Source of the DNA: Auanema rhodensis
Taxonomy: Eukaryota; Nematoda; Chromadorea; Rhabditida; Rhabditidae
Direction: 5' to 3'
Assembly: GCA_964057225.1 (NCBI GenBank)
Contig: OZ059900.1
Span: 24,319,638-24,383,637 of the forward strand
Length of the DNA stretch: 64,000 nucleotides
This document shows positions 11,961 to 25,980 of this stretch, in pieces. Each line of letters opens with the position of its first letter. Within the stretch, counting starts at the first letter, position 1. The notes beneath the pieces were generated by a model, which saw only the letters and a list, made by a program, of their open reading frames with translations, did no database searches and was not told the origin of the DNA. Both the position numbers and the translations under genes were made by a program.

Positions 11961-13328
11961 AACTTTCCAAAAACTGGTTTTCCAGCATAATAAAATATTT
12001 CTCATGGGAAATACTGTGTTTTTGTATTTTTCTAGTGTTCAGCATGTGAAATGCTTCATTTTAGTATGTAACAGGCTGAAATTCGTTGCATTTGACGACT
12101 CATATGAACAAAAATCGATTTAATCAATATTAGCCATAAGGGGCGTGCCCTCAGAATATGCTAATTTCCTTAATTTTCTAACCCCTGTTTTGTTGTCGTG
12201 AAAGTGGAACTAGACGTTGTAGGAACAATTTTGAGCTAGGTTTCATTGACATTGCATGAGTTTGAACACATGAAATCGTAAGTCAAAACCTTGTTTACAG
12301 CGAACTTTCCAAAAACTGGTTTTCCAGCATAATAAAATATTTCTTATGGGAAATACTGTGTTTTTGTATTTTTCTAGTGTTCAGCATGTGAAATGCTTCA
12401 TTTTAGTATGTAACACGCTGAAATTCGTTGCATTTGACGACTCATATGAACAAAAATCGATTTAATCAATATTAGCCATAAGGGGCGTGCCCTCAGAATA
12501 TGCTAATTTCCTTAATTTTCTAACCCCTGTTTTGTTGTCGTGAAAGTGGAACTAGACGTTGTAGGAACAATTTTGAGCTAGGTTTCATTGACATTGCATG
12601 AGTTTGAACACATGAAATCGTAAGTCAAAACCTTGTTTACAGCGAACTTTCCAAAAACTGGTTTTCCAGCATAATAAAATATTTCTCATGGGAAATACTG
12701 TGTTTTTGTATTTTTCTAGTGTTCAGCATGTGAAATGCTTCATTTTAGTATGTAACAGGCTGAAATTCGTTGCATTTGACGACTCATATGAACAAAAATC
12801 GATTTAATCAATATTAGCCATAAGGGGCGTGCCCTCAGAATATGCTAATTTCCTTAATTTTCTAACCCCTGTTTTGTTGTCGTGAAAGTGGAACTAGACG
12901 TTGTAGGAACAATTTTGAGCTAGGTTTCATTGACATTGCATGAGTTTGAACACATGAAATCGTAAGTCAAAACCTTGTTTACAGCGAAATTTCCAAAAAC
13001 TGGTTTTCCAGCATAATAAAATATTTCTCATGGGAAATACTGTGTTTTTGTATTTTTATAGTGTTCAGCATGTAAAATGCTTCATTTTAGTATGTAACAC
13101 GCTGAAATTCGTTGCATTTGACGACTCATATGAACAAAAATCGATTTAATCAATATTAGCCATAAGGGGCGTGCCCTCAGAATATGCTAATTTCCTTAAT
13201 TTTCTAACCCCTGTTTTTTTGTCGTGAAAGTGGAATTAGACGTTGTAGGAACAATTTTGAGCTAGGTTTCATTGACATTGCATGAGTTTGAACACATGAA
13301 ATCGTAAGTCAAAACCTTGTTTACAGCG
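11961..13328. repeat. 4-monomer block, copy 1 (paired with 13671-15038)
   Basis: The order is 'aacttt/acaggctg/gttttgttg' (11961), 'aacttt/cttatg/acacgctg/gttttgttg' (12303), 'aacttt/acaggctg/gttttgttg' (12645) and 'tatag+ggaattag' (12987). The same order starts at 13671, exactly 1710 bp on. The spacer monomer at 13329 has 'tatag' and 'catttaag' with 'gtacgaac' and is itself a mosaic. Confidence 0.85.
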
Positions 13329-13670
13329 AAATTTCCAAAAACTGGTTTTCCAGCATAATAAAATATTTCTCATGGGAAATACTGTGTTTTTGTATTTTTA
13401 TAGTGTTCAGCATGTAAAATGCTTCATTTAAGTATGTAACACGCTGAAATTCGTTGCATTTGACGACTCATATGAACAAAAATCGATTTAATCAATATTA
13501 GCCATAAGGGGCGTGCCCTCAGAATATGCTAATTTCCTTAATTTTCTAACCCCTGTTTTTTTGTCGTGAAAGTGGAACTAGACGTTGTACGAACAATTTT
13601 GAGCTAGGTTTCATTGACATTGCATGAGTTTGAACACATGAAATCGTAAGTCAAAACCTTGTTTACAGCG

Positions 13671-15038
13671 AACTTTCCAAAAACTGGTTTTCCAGCATAA
13701 TAAAATATTTCTCATGGGAAATACTGTGTTTTTGTATTTTTCTAGTGTTCAGCATGTGAAATGCTTCATTTTAGTATGTAACAGGCTGAAATTCGTTGCA
13801 TTTGACGACTCATATGAACAAAAATCGATTTAATCAATATTAGCCATAAGGGGCGTGCCCTCAGAATATGCTAATTTCCTTAATTTTCTAACCCCTGTTT
13901 TGTTGTCGTGAAAGTGGAACTAGACGTTGTAGGAACAATTTTGAGCTAGGTTTCATTGACATTGCATGAGTTTGAACACATGAAATCGTAAGTCAAAACC
14001 TTGTTTACAGCGAACTTTCCAAAAACTGGTTTTCCAGCATAATAAAATATTTCTTATGGGAAATACTGTGTTTTTGTATTTTTCTAGTGTTCAGCATGTG
14101 AAATGCTTCATTTTAGTATGTAACACGCTGAAATTCGTTGCATTTGACGACTCATATGAACAAAAATCGATTTAATCAATATTAGCCATAAGGGGCGTGC
14201 CCTCAGAATATGCTAATTTCCTTAATTTTCTAACCCCTGTTTTGTTGTCGTGAAAGTGGAACTAGACGTTGTAGGAACAATTTTGAGCTAGGTTTCATTG
14301 ACATTGCATGAGTTTGAACACATGAAATCGTAAGTCAAAACCTTGTTTACAGCGAACTTTCCAAAAACTGGTTTTCCAGCATAATAAAATATTTCTCATG
14401 GGAAATACTGTGTTTTTGTATTTTTCTAGTGTTCAGCATGTGAAATGCTTCATTTTAGTATGTAACAGGCTGAAATTCGTTGCATTTGACGACTCATATG
14501 AACAAAAATCGATTTAATCAATATTAGCCATAAGGGGCGTGCCCTCAGAATATGCTAATTTCCTTAATTTTCTAACCCCTGTTTTGTTGTCGTGAAAGTG
14601 GAACTAGACGTTGTAGGAACAATTTTGAGCTAGGTTTCATTGACATTGCATGAGTTTGAACACATGAAATCGTAAGTCAAAACCTTGTTTACAGCGAAAT
14701 TTCCAAAAACTGGTTTTCCAGCATAATAAAATATTTCTCATGGGAAATACTGTGTTTTTGTATTTTTATAGTGTTCAGCATGTAAAATGCTTCATTTTAG
14801 TATGTAACACGCTGAAATTCGTTGCATTTGACGACTCATATGAACAAAAATCGATTTAATCAATATTAGCCATAAGGGGCGTGCCCTCAGAATATGCTAA
14901 TTTCCTTAATTTTCTAACCCCTGTTTTTTTGTCGTGAAAGTGGAATTAGACGTTGTAGGAACAATTTTGAGCTAGGTTTCATTGACATTGCATGAGTTTG
15001 AACACATGAAATCGTAAGTCAAAACCTTGTTTACAGCG
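13671..15038. repeat. 4-monomer block, copy 2 (paired with 11961-13328)
   Basis: Units at 13671, 14013, 14355 and 14697 repeat the order of 11961-13328 with the same diagnostic variants. I saw no difference between the copies at the diagnostic sites checked. The following unit (15039) is the 'aaactt/atggtg/gggtcg' type, resembling the 1368-1710 junction at the start of the window. Confidence 0.85.
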
Positions 15039-16747
15039 AAACTTCCAAAAACTGGTTTTCCAGCATAATAAAATATTTCTCATGGGAAATACTGTGTTTT
15101 TGTATTTTTATGGTGTTCAGCATGTAAAATGCTTCATTTTAGTATGTAACACGCTGAAATTCGTTGCATTTGACGACTCATATGAACAAAAATCGATTTA
15201 ATCAATATTAGCCATAAGGGTCGTGCCCTCAGAATATGCTAATTTCCTTAATTTTCTAACCCCTGTTTTTTGTCGTGAAAGTGGAACTAGACGTTGTAGG
15301 AACAATTTTGAGCTAGGTTTCATTGACATTGCATGAGTTTGAACACATGAAATCGTAAGTCAAAACCTTGTTTACAGCGAAATTTCCAAAAACTGGTTTT
15401 CCAGCATAATAAAATATTTCTCATGGGAAATACTGTGTTTTTGTATTTTTATAGTGTTCAGCATGTAAAATGCTCCATTTTAGTATGTAACACGCTGAAA
15501 TTCGTTGCATTTGACGACTCATATGAACAAAAATCGATTTAATCAATATTAGCCATAAGGGGCGTGCCCTCAGAATATGCTAATTTCCTAAATTTTCTAA
15601 CCCCTGTTTTTTTGTCGTGAAAGTGGAACTAGACGTTGTACAAACAATTTTGAGCTAGGTTTCATTGACATTGCATGAGTTTGAACACATGAAATCGTAA
15701 GTCAAAACCTTGTTTACAGCGAAATTTCCAAAAACTGGTTTTCCAGCATAATAAAATATTTCTCATGGGAAATACTGTGTTTTTGTATTTTTCTAGTGTT
15801 TAGCATGTAAAATACTTCATTTTAGTATGTAACACGCTGAAATTCGTTGCATTTGACGACTCATATGCACAAAAATCGATTTAATCAATATTAGCCATAA
15901 GGGGCGTGCCCTCAGAATATGCTAATTTCCTTAATTTTCTAACCCCTGTTTTTTTGTCGTGAAAGTGTAACTAGACGTTGTACGAACAATTTTGAGCTAG
16001 GTTTCATTGACATTGCATGAGTTTGAACACATGAAATCGTAAGTCAAAACCTTGTTTACAGCGAAATTTCCAAAAACTGGTTTTCCAGCATAATAAAATA
16101 TTTCTTATGGGAAATACTGTGTTTTTGTATTTTTCTAGTGTTCAGCATGTAAAATACTTCATTTTAGTATGTAACACGCTGAAATTCGTTGCATTTGACG
16201 ACTCATATGAACAAAAATCGATTTAATCAATATTAGCCATAAGGGGCGTGCCCTCAGAATATGCTAATTTCCTAAATTTTCTAACCCCTGTTTTTTTGTC
16301 GTGAAAGTGGAACTAGACGTTGTACGAACAGTTTTGAGCTAGGTTTCATTGACATTGCATGAGTTTGAACACATGAAATCGTAAGTCAAAACCTTGTTTA
16401 CAGCGAAATTTCCAAAAACTGGTTTTCCAGCATAATAAAATATTTCTCATGGGAAAAACTGTGTTTTTGTATTTTTCTAGTGTTCAGCATGTAAAATGCT
16501 TCATTTCAGTATGTAACACGCTGAAATTCGTTGCATTTGACGACTCATATGAACAAAAATCGATTTAATCAATATTAGCCATAAGGGGCGTGCCCTCAGA
16601 ATATGCTAATTTCCTTAATTTTCTAACCCCTGTTTTTTTGTCGTGAAAGTGGAACTAGACGTTGTACGAACAATTTTGAGCTAGGTTTCATTGACATTGC
16701 ATGAGTTTGAACACATGAAATCGTAAGTCAAAACCTTGTTTACAGCG

Positions 16748-19141
16748 AAATTTCCAAAAACTGGTTTTCCAGCATAATAAAATATTTCTCATGGGAAATA
16801 CTGTGTTTTTGTATTTTTATAGTGTTCAGCATGTAAAATGCTTCATTTTAGTATGTAACACGCTGAAATTCGTTGCATTTGACGACTCATATGAACAAAA
16901 ATCGATTTAATCAATATTAGCCATAAGGGTCGTGCCCTCAGAATATGCTAATTTCCTTAATTTTCTAACCCCTGTTTTTTTGTCGTGAAAGTGGAACTAG
17001 ACGTTGTAGGAACAGTTTTGAGCTAGGTTTCATTGACATTGCATGAGTTTGAACACATGAAATCGTAAGTCAAAACCTTGTTTACAGCGAAATTTCCAAA
17101 AAGTGGGTTTCCAGCATAATAAAATATTTCTCATGGGAAATACTGTGTTTTTGTATTTTTCTAGTGTTCAGCATGTAAAATGCTTCATTTTAGTATGTAA
17201 CACGCTGAAATTCGTTGCATTTGACGACTCATATGAACAAAAATCGATTTAATCAATATTAGCCATAAGGGGCGTGCCCTCAGAATATGCTAATTTCCTA
17301 AATTTTCTAACCCCTGTTTTTTTGTCGTGAAAGTGGAACTAGACGTTGTAGGAACAATTTTGAGCTAGGTTTCATTGACATTGCATGAGTTTGAACACAT
17401 GAAATCGTAAGTCAAAACCTTGTTTACAGCGAAATTTCCAAAAACTGGTTTTCCAGCATAATAAAATATTTCTCATGGGAAATACTGTGTTTTTGTACTT
17501 TTCTAGTGTTCAGCATGTAAAATACTTCATTTTAGTATGTAACACGCTGAAATTCGTTGCATTTGACGACTCATATGAACAAAAATCGATTTAATCAATA
17601 TTAGCCATAAGGGGCGTGCCCTCAGAATATGCTAATTTCCTAAATTTTCTAACCCCTGTTTTTTTGTCGTGAAAGTGGAACTAGACGTTGTACGAACAAT
17701 TTTGAGCTAGGTTTCATTGACATTGCATGAGTTTGAACACATGAAATCGTAAGTCATAACCTTGTTTACAGCGAAATTTCCAAAAACTGGTTTTCCAGCA
17801 TAATAAAATATTTCTTATGGGAAATACTGTGTTTTTGTATTTTTCTAGTGTTCAGCATGTAAAATACTTCATTTTAGTATGTAACACGCTGAAATTCGTT
17901 GCATTTGACGACTCATATGAACAAAAATCGATTTAATCAATATTAGCCATAAGGGGCGTGCCCTCAGAATATGCTAATTTCCTTAATTTTCTAACCCCTG
18001 TTTTTTTGTCGTGAAAGTGTAACTAGACGTTGTACGAACAATTTTGAGCTAGGTTTCATTGACATTGCATGAGTTTGAACACATGAAATCGTAAGTCAAA
18101 ACCTTGTTTACAGCGGAATTTCCAAAAACTGGTTTTCCAGCATAATAAAATATTTCTTATGGGAAATACTGTGTTTTTGTATTTTTCTAGTGTTCAGCAT
18201 GTAAAATACTTCATTTTAGTATGTAACACGCTGAAATTCGTTGCATTTGACGACTCATATGAACAAAAATCGATTTAATCAATATTAGCCATAAGGGGCG
18301 TGCCCTCAGAATATGCTAATTTCCTAAATTTTCTAACCCCTGTTTTTTTGTCGTGAAAGTGGAACTAGACGTTGTACGAACAGTTTTGAGCTAGGTTTCA
18401 TTGACATTGCATGAGTTTGAACACATGAAATCGTAAGTCAAAACCTTGTTTACAGCGAAATTTCCAAAAACTGGTTTTCCAGCATAATAAAATATTTCTC
18501 ATGGGAAAAACTGTGTTTTTGTATTTTTCTAGTGTTCAGCATGTAAAATGCTTCATTTCAGTATGTAACACGCTGAAATTCGTTGCATTTGACGACTCAT
18601 ATGAACAAAAATCGATTTAATCAATATTAGCCATAAGGGGCGTGCCCTCAGAATATGCTAATTTCCTTAATTTTCTAACCCCTGTTTTTTTGTCGTGAAA
18701 GTGGAACTAGACGTTGTACGAACAATTTTGAGCTAGGTTTCATTGACATTGCATGAGTTTGAACACATGAAATCGTAAGTCAAAACCTTGTTTACATCGA
18801 AATTTCCAAAAACTGGTTTTCCAGCATAATAAACAATTTCTTATGGGAAATACTGTGTTTTTGTATTTTTCTAGTGTTCAGCATGTAAAATACTTCATTT
18901 TAGTATGTAACACGCTGAAATTCGTTGCATTTGACGACTCATATGAACAAAAATCGATTTAATCAATATTAGCCATAAGGGGCGTGCCCTCAGAATATGC
19001 TAATTTCCTAAATTTTCTAACCCCTGTTTTTTTGTCGTGAAAGTGGAACTAGACGTTGTACGAACAGTTTTGAGCTAGGTTTCATTGACATTGCATGAGT
19101 TTGAACACATGAAATCGTAAGTCAAAACCTTGTTTACAGCG
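16748..19141. repeat. 7-monomer HOR, copy 1 (PQRSTUV)
   Basis: Seven 342-bp monomers start at 16748, 17090, 17432, 17774, 18116, 18458 and 18800 (2394 bp). Types: P, 'tatag/gggtcg/ggaacag'; Q, 'aagtgggtttcc+cctaaat'; R, 'gtacttttc...cataacc'; S, 'cttatg+gtgtaacta'; T, 'cttatg+cctaaat+gaacag'; U, 'gggaaaaac/atttcag...catcga'; V, 'aaacaatttctt+gaacag'. The T unit has a private 'gcggaattt' start. It is followed by an incomplete repeat P'QR plus a different unit. Confidence 0.9.
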
Positions 19142-20509
19142 AAATTTCCAAAAACTGGTTTTCCAGCATAATAAAATATTTCTCATGGGAAATACTGTGT
19201 TTTTGTATTTTTATAGTGTTCAGCATGTAAAATGCTTCACTTTAGTATGTAACACGCTGAAATTCGTTGCATTTGACGACTCATATGAACAAAAATCGAT
19301 TTAATCAATATTAGCCATAAGGGTCGTGCCCTCAGAATATGCTTATTTCCTTAATTTTCTAACCCCTGTTTTTTTGTCGTGAAAGTGGAACTAGACGTTG
19401 TAGGAACAGTTTTGAGCTAGGTTTCATTGACATTGCATGAGTTTGAACACATGAAATCGTAAGTCAAAACCTTGTTTACAGCGAAATTTCCAAAAAGTGG
19501 GTTTCCAGCATAATAAAATATTTCTCATGGGAAATACTGTGTTTTTGTATTTTTCTAGTGTTCAGCATGTAAAATGCTTCATTTTAGTATGTAACACGCT
19601 GAAATTCGTTGCATTTGACGACTCATATGAACAAAAATCGATTTAATCAATATTAGCCATAAGGGGCGTGCCCTCAGAATATGCTAATTTCCTAAATTTT
19701 CTAACCCCTGTTTTTTTGTCGTGAAAGTGGAACTAGACGTTGTAGGAACAATTTTGAGCTAGGTTTCATTGACATTGCATGAGTTTGAACACATGAAATC
19801 GTAAGTCAAAACCTTGTTTACAGCGAAATTTCCAAAAACTGGTTTTCCAGCATAATAAAATATTTCTCATGGGAAATACTGTGTTTTTGTACTTTTCTAG
19901 TGTTCAGCATGTAAAATACTTCATTTTAGTATGTAACACGCTGAAATTCGTTGCATTTGACGACTCATATGAACAAAAATCGATTTAATCAATATTAGCC
20001 ATAAGGGGCGTGCCCTCAGAATATGCTAATTTCCTAAATTTTCTAACCCCTGTTTTTTTGTCGTGAAAGTGGAACTAGACGTTGTACGAACAATTTTGAG
20101 CTAGGTTTCATTGACATTGCATGAGTTTGAACACATGAAATCGTAAGTCAAAACCTTGTTTACAGCGAAATTTCCAAAAACTCGTTTTCCAGCATAATAA
20201 AATATTTCTCATGGGAAAAACTGTGTTTTTGTATTTTTCTAGTGTTCAGCATGTAAAATGCTTCATTTTAGTATGTAACACGCTGAAATTCGTTGCATTT
20301 GACGACTCATATGAACAAAAATCGATTTAATCAATATTAGCCATAAGGGGCGTGCCCTCAGAATATGCTAATTTCCTTAATTTTCTAACCCCTGTTTTTT
20401 TGTCGTGAAAGTGGAACTAGACGTTGTACGAACAATTTTGAGCTAGGTTTCATTGACATTGCATGAGTTTGAACACATGAAATCGTAAGTCAAAACCTTG
20501 TTTACAGCG
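19142..20509. repeat. Truncated HOR copy (P'QR plus odd monomer X)
   Basis: Starts are 19142, 19484, 19826 and 20168. The first three are P' (with 'cactttag' and 'gcttattt'), Q and R. The fourth (20168) combines 'actcg' with 'gggaaaaac' and 'cattttag', and replaces S-T-U-V before the next P. The R unit here ends 'caaaacc', not 'cataacc', so the switch out of the HOR lies inside this R unit or at its end. This is what an unequal exchange between out-of-phase copies would leave. Confidence 0.85.
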
Positions 20510-22903
20510 AAATTTCCAAAAACTGGTTTTCCAGCATAATAAAATATTTCTCATGGGAAATACTGTGTTTTTGTATTTTTATAGTGTTCAGCATGTAAAA
20601 TGCTTCATTTTAGTATGTAACACGCTGAAATTCGTTGCATTTGACGACTCATATGAACAAAAATCGATTTAATCAATATTAGCCATAAGGGTCGTGCCCT
20701 CAGAATATGCTAATTTCCTTAATTTTCTAACCCCTGTTTTTTTGTCGTGAAAGTGGAACTAGACGTTGTAGGAACAGTTTTGAGCTAGGTTTCATTGACA
20801 TTGCATGAGTTTGAACACATGAAATCGTAAGTCAAAACCTTGTTTACAGCGAAATTTCCAAAAAGTGGGTTTCCAGCATAATAAAATATTTCTCATGGGA
20901 AATACTGTGTTTTTGTATTTTTCTAGTGTTCAGCATGTAAAATGCTTCATTTTAGTATGTAACACGCTGAAATTCGTTGCATTTGACGACTCATATGAAC
21001 AAAAATCGATTTAATCAATATTAGCCATAAGGGGCGTGCCCTCAGAATATGCTAATTTCCTAAATTTTCTAACCCCTGTTTTTTTGTCGTGAAAGTGGAA
21101 CTAGACGTTGTAGGAACAATTTTGAGCTAGGTTTCATTGACATTGCATGAGTTTGAACACATGAAATCGTAAGTCAAAACCTTGTTTACAGCGAAATTTC
21201 CAAAAACTGGTTTTCCAGCATAATAAAATATTTCTCATGGGAAATACTGTGTTTTTGTACTTTTCTAGTGTTCAGCATGTAAAATACTTCATTTTAGTAT
21301 GTAACACGCTGAAATTCGTTGCATTTGACGACTCATATGAACAAAAATCGATTTAATCAATATTAGCCATAAGGGGCGTGCCCTCAGAATATGCTAATTT
21401 CCTAAATTTTCTAACCCCTGTTTTTTTGTCGTGAAAGTGGAACTAGACGTTGTACGAACAATTTTGAGCTAGGTTTCATTGACATTGCATGAGTTTGAAC
21501 ACATGAAATCGTAAGTCATAACCTTGTTTACAGCGAAATTTCCAAAAACTGGTTTTCCAGCATAATAAAATATTTCTTATGGGAAATACTGTGTTTTTGT
21601 ATTTTTCTAGTGTTCAGCATGTAAAATACTTCATTTTAGTATGTAACACGCTGAAATTCGTTGCATTTGACGACTCATATGAACAAAAATCGATTTAATC
21701 AATATTAGCCATAAGGGGCGTGCCCTCAGAATATGCTAATTTCCTTAATTTTCTAACCCCTGTTTTTTTGTCGTGAAAGTGTAACTAGACGTTGTACGAA
21801 CAATTTTGAGCTAGGTTTCATTGACATTGCATGAGTTTGAACACATGAAATCGTAAGTCAAAACCTTGTTTACAGCGAAATTTCCAAAAACTGGTTTTCC
21901 AGCATAATAAAATATTTCTTATGGGAAATACTGTGTTTTTGTATTTTTCTAGTGTTCAGCATGTAAAATACTTCATTTTAGTATGTAACACGCTGAAATT
22001 CGTTGCATTTGACGACTCATATGAACAAAAATCGATTTAATCAATATTAGCCATAAGGGGCGTGCCCTCAGAATATGCTAATTTCCTAAATTTTCTAACC
22101 CCTGTTTTTTTGTCGTGAAAGTGGAACTAGACGTTGTACGAACAGTTTTGAGCTAGGTTTCATTGACATTGCATGAGTTTGAACACATGAAATCGTAAGT
22201 CAAAACCTTGTTTACAGCGAAATTTCCAAAAACTGGTTTTCCAGCATAATAAAATATTTCTCATGGGAAAAACTGTGTTTTTGTATTTTTCTAGTGTTCA
22301 GCATGTAAAATGCTTCATTTCAGTATGTAACACGCTGAAATTCGTTGCATTTGACGACTCATATGAACAAAAATCGATTTAATCAATATTAGCCATAAGG
22401 GGCGTGCCCTCAGAATATGCTAATTTCCTTAATTTTCTAACCCCTGTTTTTTTGTCGTGAAAGTGGAACTAGACGTTGTACGAACAATTTTGAGCTAGGT
22501 TTCATTGACATTGCATGAGTTTGAACACATGAAATCGTAAGTCAAAACCTTGTTTACATCGAAATTTCCAAAAACTGGTTTTCCAGCATAATAAACAATT
22601 TCTTATGGGAAATACTGTGTTTTTGTATTTTTCTAGTGTTCAGCATGTAAAATACTTCATTTTAGTATGTAACACGCTGAAATTCGTTGCATTTGACGAC
22701 TCATATGAACAAAAATCGATTTAATCAATATTAGCCATAAGGGGCGTGCCCTCAGAATATGCTAATTTCCTAAATTTTCTAACCCCTGTTTTTTTGTCGT
22801 GAAAGTGGAACTAGACGTTGTACGAACAGTTTTGAGCTAGGTTTCATTGACATTGCATGAGTTTGAACACATGAAATCGTAAGTCAAAACCTTGTTTACA
22901 GCG
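20510..22903. repeat. 7-monomer HOR, copy 2 (PQRSTUV)
   Basis: Starts are 20510, 20852, 21194, 21536, 21878, 22220 and 22562. The variant order matches 16748-19141, including 'cataacc' at the end of R and 'catcga' at the U-V junction. Offset from copy 1 is 3762 bp (11 monomers) because of the truncated copy between. The P unit lacks 'cactttag' and 'gcttattt', like the P at 16748. Confidence 0.9.
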
Positions 22904-25297
22904 AAATTTCCAAAAACTGGTTTTCCAGCATAATAAAATATTTCTCATGGGAAATACTGTGTTTTTGTATTTTTATAGTGTTCAGCATGTAAAATGCTTC
23001 ACTTTAGTATGTAACACGCTGAAATTCGTTGCATTTGACGACTCATATGAACAAAAATCGATTTAATCAATATTAGCCATAAGGGTCGTGCCCTCAGAAT
23101 ATGCTTATTTCCTTAATTTTCTAACCCCTGTTTTTTTGTCGTGAAAGTGGAACTAGACGTTGTAGGAACAGTTTTGAGCTAGGTTTCATTGACATTGCAT
23201 GAGTTTGAACACATGAAATCGTAAGTCAAAACCTTGTTTACAGCGAAATTTCCAAAAAGTGGGTTTCCAGCATAATAAAATATTTCTCATGGGAAATACT
23301 GTGTTTTTGTATTTTTCTAGTGTTCAGCATGTAAAATGCTTCATTTTAGTATGTAACACGCTGAAATTCGTTGCATTTGACGACTCATATGAACAAAAAT
23401 CGATTTAATCAATATTAGCCATAAGGGGCGTGCCCTCAGAATATGCTAATTTCCTAAATTTTCTAACCCCTGTTTTTTTGTCGTGAAAGTGGAACTAGAC
23501 GTTGTAGGAACAATTTTGAGCTAGGTTTCATTGACATTGCATGAGTTTGAACACATGAAATCGTAAGTCAAAACCTTGTTTACAGCGAAATTTCCAAAAA
23601 CTGGTTTTCCAGCATAATAAAATATTTCTCATGGGAAATACTGTGTTTTTGTACTTTTCTAGTGTTCAGCATGTAAAATACTTCATTTTAGTATGTAACA
23701 CGCTGAAATTCGTTGCATTTGACGACTCATATGAACAAAAATCGATTTAATCAATATTAGCCATAAGGGGCGTGCCCTCAGAATATGCTAATTTCCTAAA
23801 TTTTCTAACCCCTGTTTTTTTGTCGTGAAAGTGGAACTAGACGTTGTACGAACAATTTTGAGCTAGGTTTCATTGACATTGCATGAGTTTGAACACATGA
23901 AATCGTAAGTCATAACCTTGTTTACAGCGAAATTTCCAAAAACTGGTTTTCCAGCATAATAAAATATTTCTTATGGGAAATACTGTGTTTTTGTATTTTT
24001 CTAGTGTTCAGCATGTAAAATACTTCATTTTAGTATGTAACACGCTGAAATTCGTTGCATTTGACGACTCATATGAACAAAAATCGATTTAATCAATATT
24101 AGCCATAAGGGGCGTGCCCTCAGAATATGCTAATTTCCTTAATTTTCTAACCCCTGTTTTTTTGTCGTGAAAGTGTAACTAGACGTTGTACGAACAATTT
24201 TGAGCTAGGTTTCATTGACATTGCATGAGTTTGAACACATGAAATCGTAAGTCAAAACCTTGTTTACAGCGAAATTTCCAAAAACTGGTTTTCCAGCATA
24301 ATAAAATATTTCTTATGGGAAATACTGTGTTTTTGTATTTTTCTAGTGTTCAGCATGTAAAATACTTCATTTTAGTATGTAACACGCTGAAATTCGTTGC
24401 ATTTGACGACTCATATGAACAAAAATCGATTTAATCAATATTAGCCATAAGGGGCGTGCCCTCAGAATATGCTAATTTCCTAAATTTTCTAACCCCTGTT
24501 TTTTTGTCGTGAAAGTGGAACTAGACGTTGTACGAACAGTTTTGAGCTAGGTTTCATTGACATTGCATGAGTTTGAACACATGAAATCGTAAGTCAAAAC
24601 CTTGTTTACAGCGAAATTTCCAAAAACTGGTTTTCCAGCATAATAAAATATTTCTCATGGGAAAAACTGTGTTTTTGTATTTTTCTAGTGTTCAGCATGT
24701 AAAATGCTTCATTTCAGTATGTAACACGCTGAAATTCGTTGCATTTGACGACTCATATGAACAAAAATCGATTTAATCAATATTAGCCATAAGGGGCGTG
24801 CCCTCAGAATATGCTAATTTCCTTAATTTTCTAACCCCTGTTTTTTTGTCGTGAAAGTGGAACTAGACGTTGTACGAACAATTTTGAGCTAGGTTTCATT
24901 GACATTGCATGAGTTTGAACACATGAAATCGTAAGTCAAAACCTTGTTTACATCGAAATTTCCAAAAACTGGTTTTCCAGCATAATAAACAATTTCTTAT
25001 GGGAAATACTGTGTTTTTGTATTTTTCTAGTGTTCAGCATGTAAAATACTTCATTTTAGTATGTAACACGCTGAAATTCGTTGCATTTGACGACTCATAT
25101 GAACAAAAATCGATTTAATCAATATTAGCCATAAGGGGCGTGCCCTCAGAATATGCTAATTTCCTAAATTTTCTAACCCCTGTTTTTTTGTCGTGAAAGT
25201 GGAACTAGACGTTGTACGAACAGTTTTGAGCTAGGTTTCATTGACATTGCATGAGTTTGAACACATGAAATCGTAAGTCAAAACCTTGTTTACAGCG
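22904..25297. repeat. 7-monomer HOR, copy 3 (P'QRSTUV)
   Basis: Starts are 22904, 23246, 23588, 23930, 24272, 24614 and 24956. This copy follows directly from copy 2 at 2394 bp. Its first unit is P' ('cactttag', 'gcttattt'), the same subtype as 19142 and 25298; all other diagnostic sites match. The 10-monomer run 16748-20167 therefore aligns with 20510-23929, P' included. Confidence 0.9.
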
Positions 25298-25980
25298 AAA
25301 TTTCCAAAAACTGGTTTTCCAGCATAATAAAATATTTCTCATGGGAAATACTGTGTTTTTGTATTTTTATAGTGTTCAGCATGTAAAATGCTTCACTTTA
25401 GTATGTAACACGCTGAAATTCGTTGCATTTGACGACTCATATGAACAAAAATCGATTTAATCAATATTAGCCATAAGGGTCGTGCCCTCAGAATATGCTT
25501 ATTTCCTTAATTTTCTAACCCCTGTTTTTTTGTCGTGAAAGTGGAACTAGACGTTGTAGGAACAGTTTTGAGCTAGGTTTCATTGACATTGCATGAGTTT
25601 GAACACATGAAATCGTAAGTCAAAACCTTGTTTACAGCGAAATTTCCAAAAAGTGGGTTTCCAGCATAATAAAATATTTCTCATGGGAAATACTGTGTTT
25701 TTGTATTTTTCTAGTGTTCAGCATGTAAAATGCTTCATTTTAGTATGTAACACGCTGAAATTCGTTGCATTTGACGACTCATATGAACAAAAATCGATTT
25801 AATCAATATTAGCCATAAGGGGCGTGCCCTCAGAATATGCTAATTTCCTTAATTTTCTAACCCCTGTTTTTTGTCGTGAAAGTGGAACTAGACGTTGTAG
25901 GAACAATTTTGAGCTAGGTTTCATTGACATTGCATGAGTTTGAACACATGAAATCGTAAGTCAAAACCTTGTTTACAGCG
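25298..25980. repeat. 7-monomer HOR, partial copy 4 (P'Q)
   Basis: Starts are 25298 (P') and 25640 (Q-like). The Q unit keeps 'aagtgggtttcc' but has 'ccttaat' and T6, not 'cctaaat' and T7, so its second half comes from another monomer type. The R unit that follows at 25981 opens the next, 5-monomer, duplication. Confidence 0.85.

Larger units (their letters stand above)
9910..16747. repeat. Satellite block, monomers 30-49
   Basis: Starts are 9910, 10252, 10594, 10936, 11278, 11619, 11961, 12303, 12645, 12987, 13329, 13671, 14013, 14355, 14697, 15039, 15380, 15722, 16064 and 16406. Monomers 9568-10593 and 15380-16405 are copies 5812 bp apart, sharing the rare 'gtttagcatg' and 'atatgcac' changes. 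10936 is the first 'aaacaatttctt' unit and lacks the ClaI site. 11961-13328 and 13671-15038 form a 5-monomer-period duplication rich in 'aacttt/gttttgttg' units. 15039 repeats the 'aaactt/atggtg/gggtcg' type of 1710. Confidence 0.85.
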
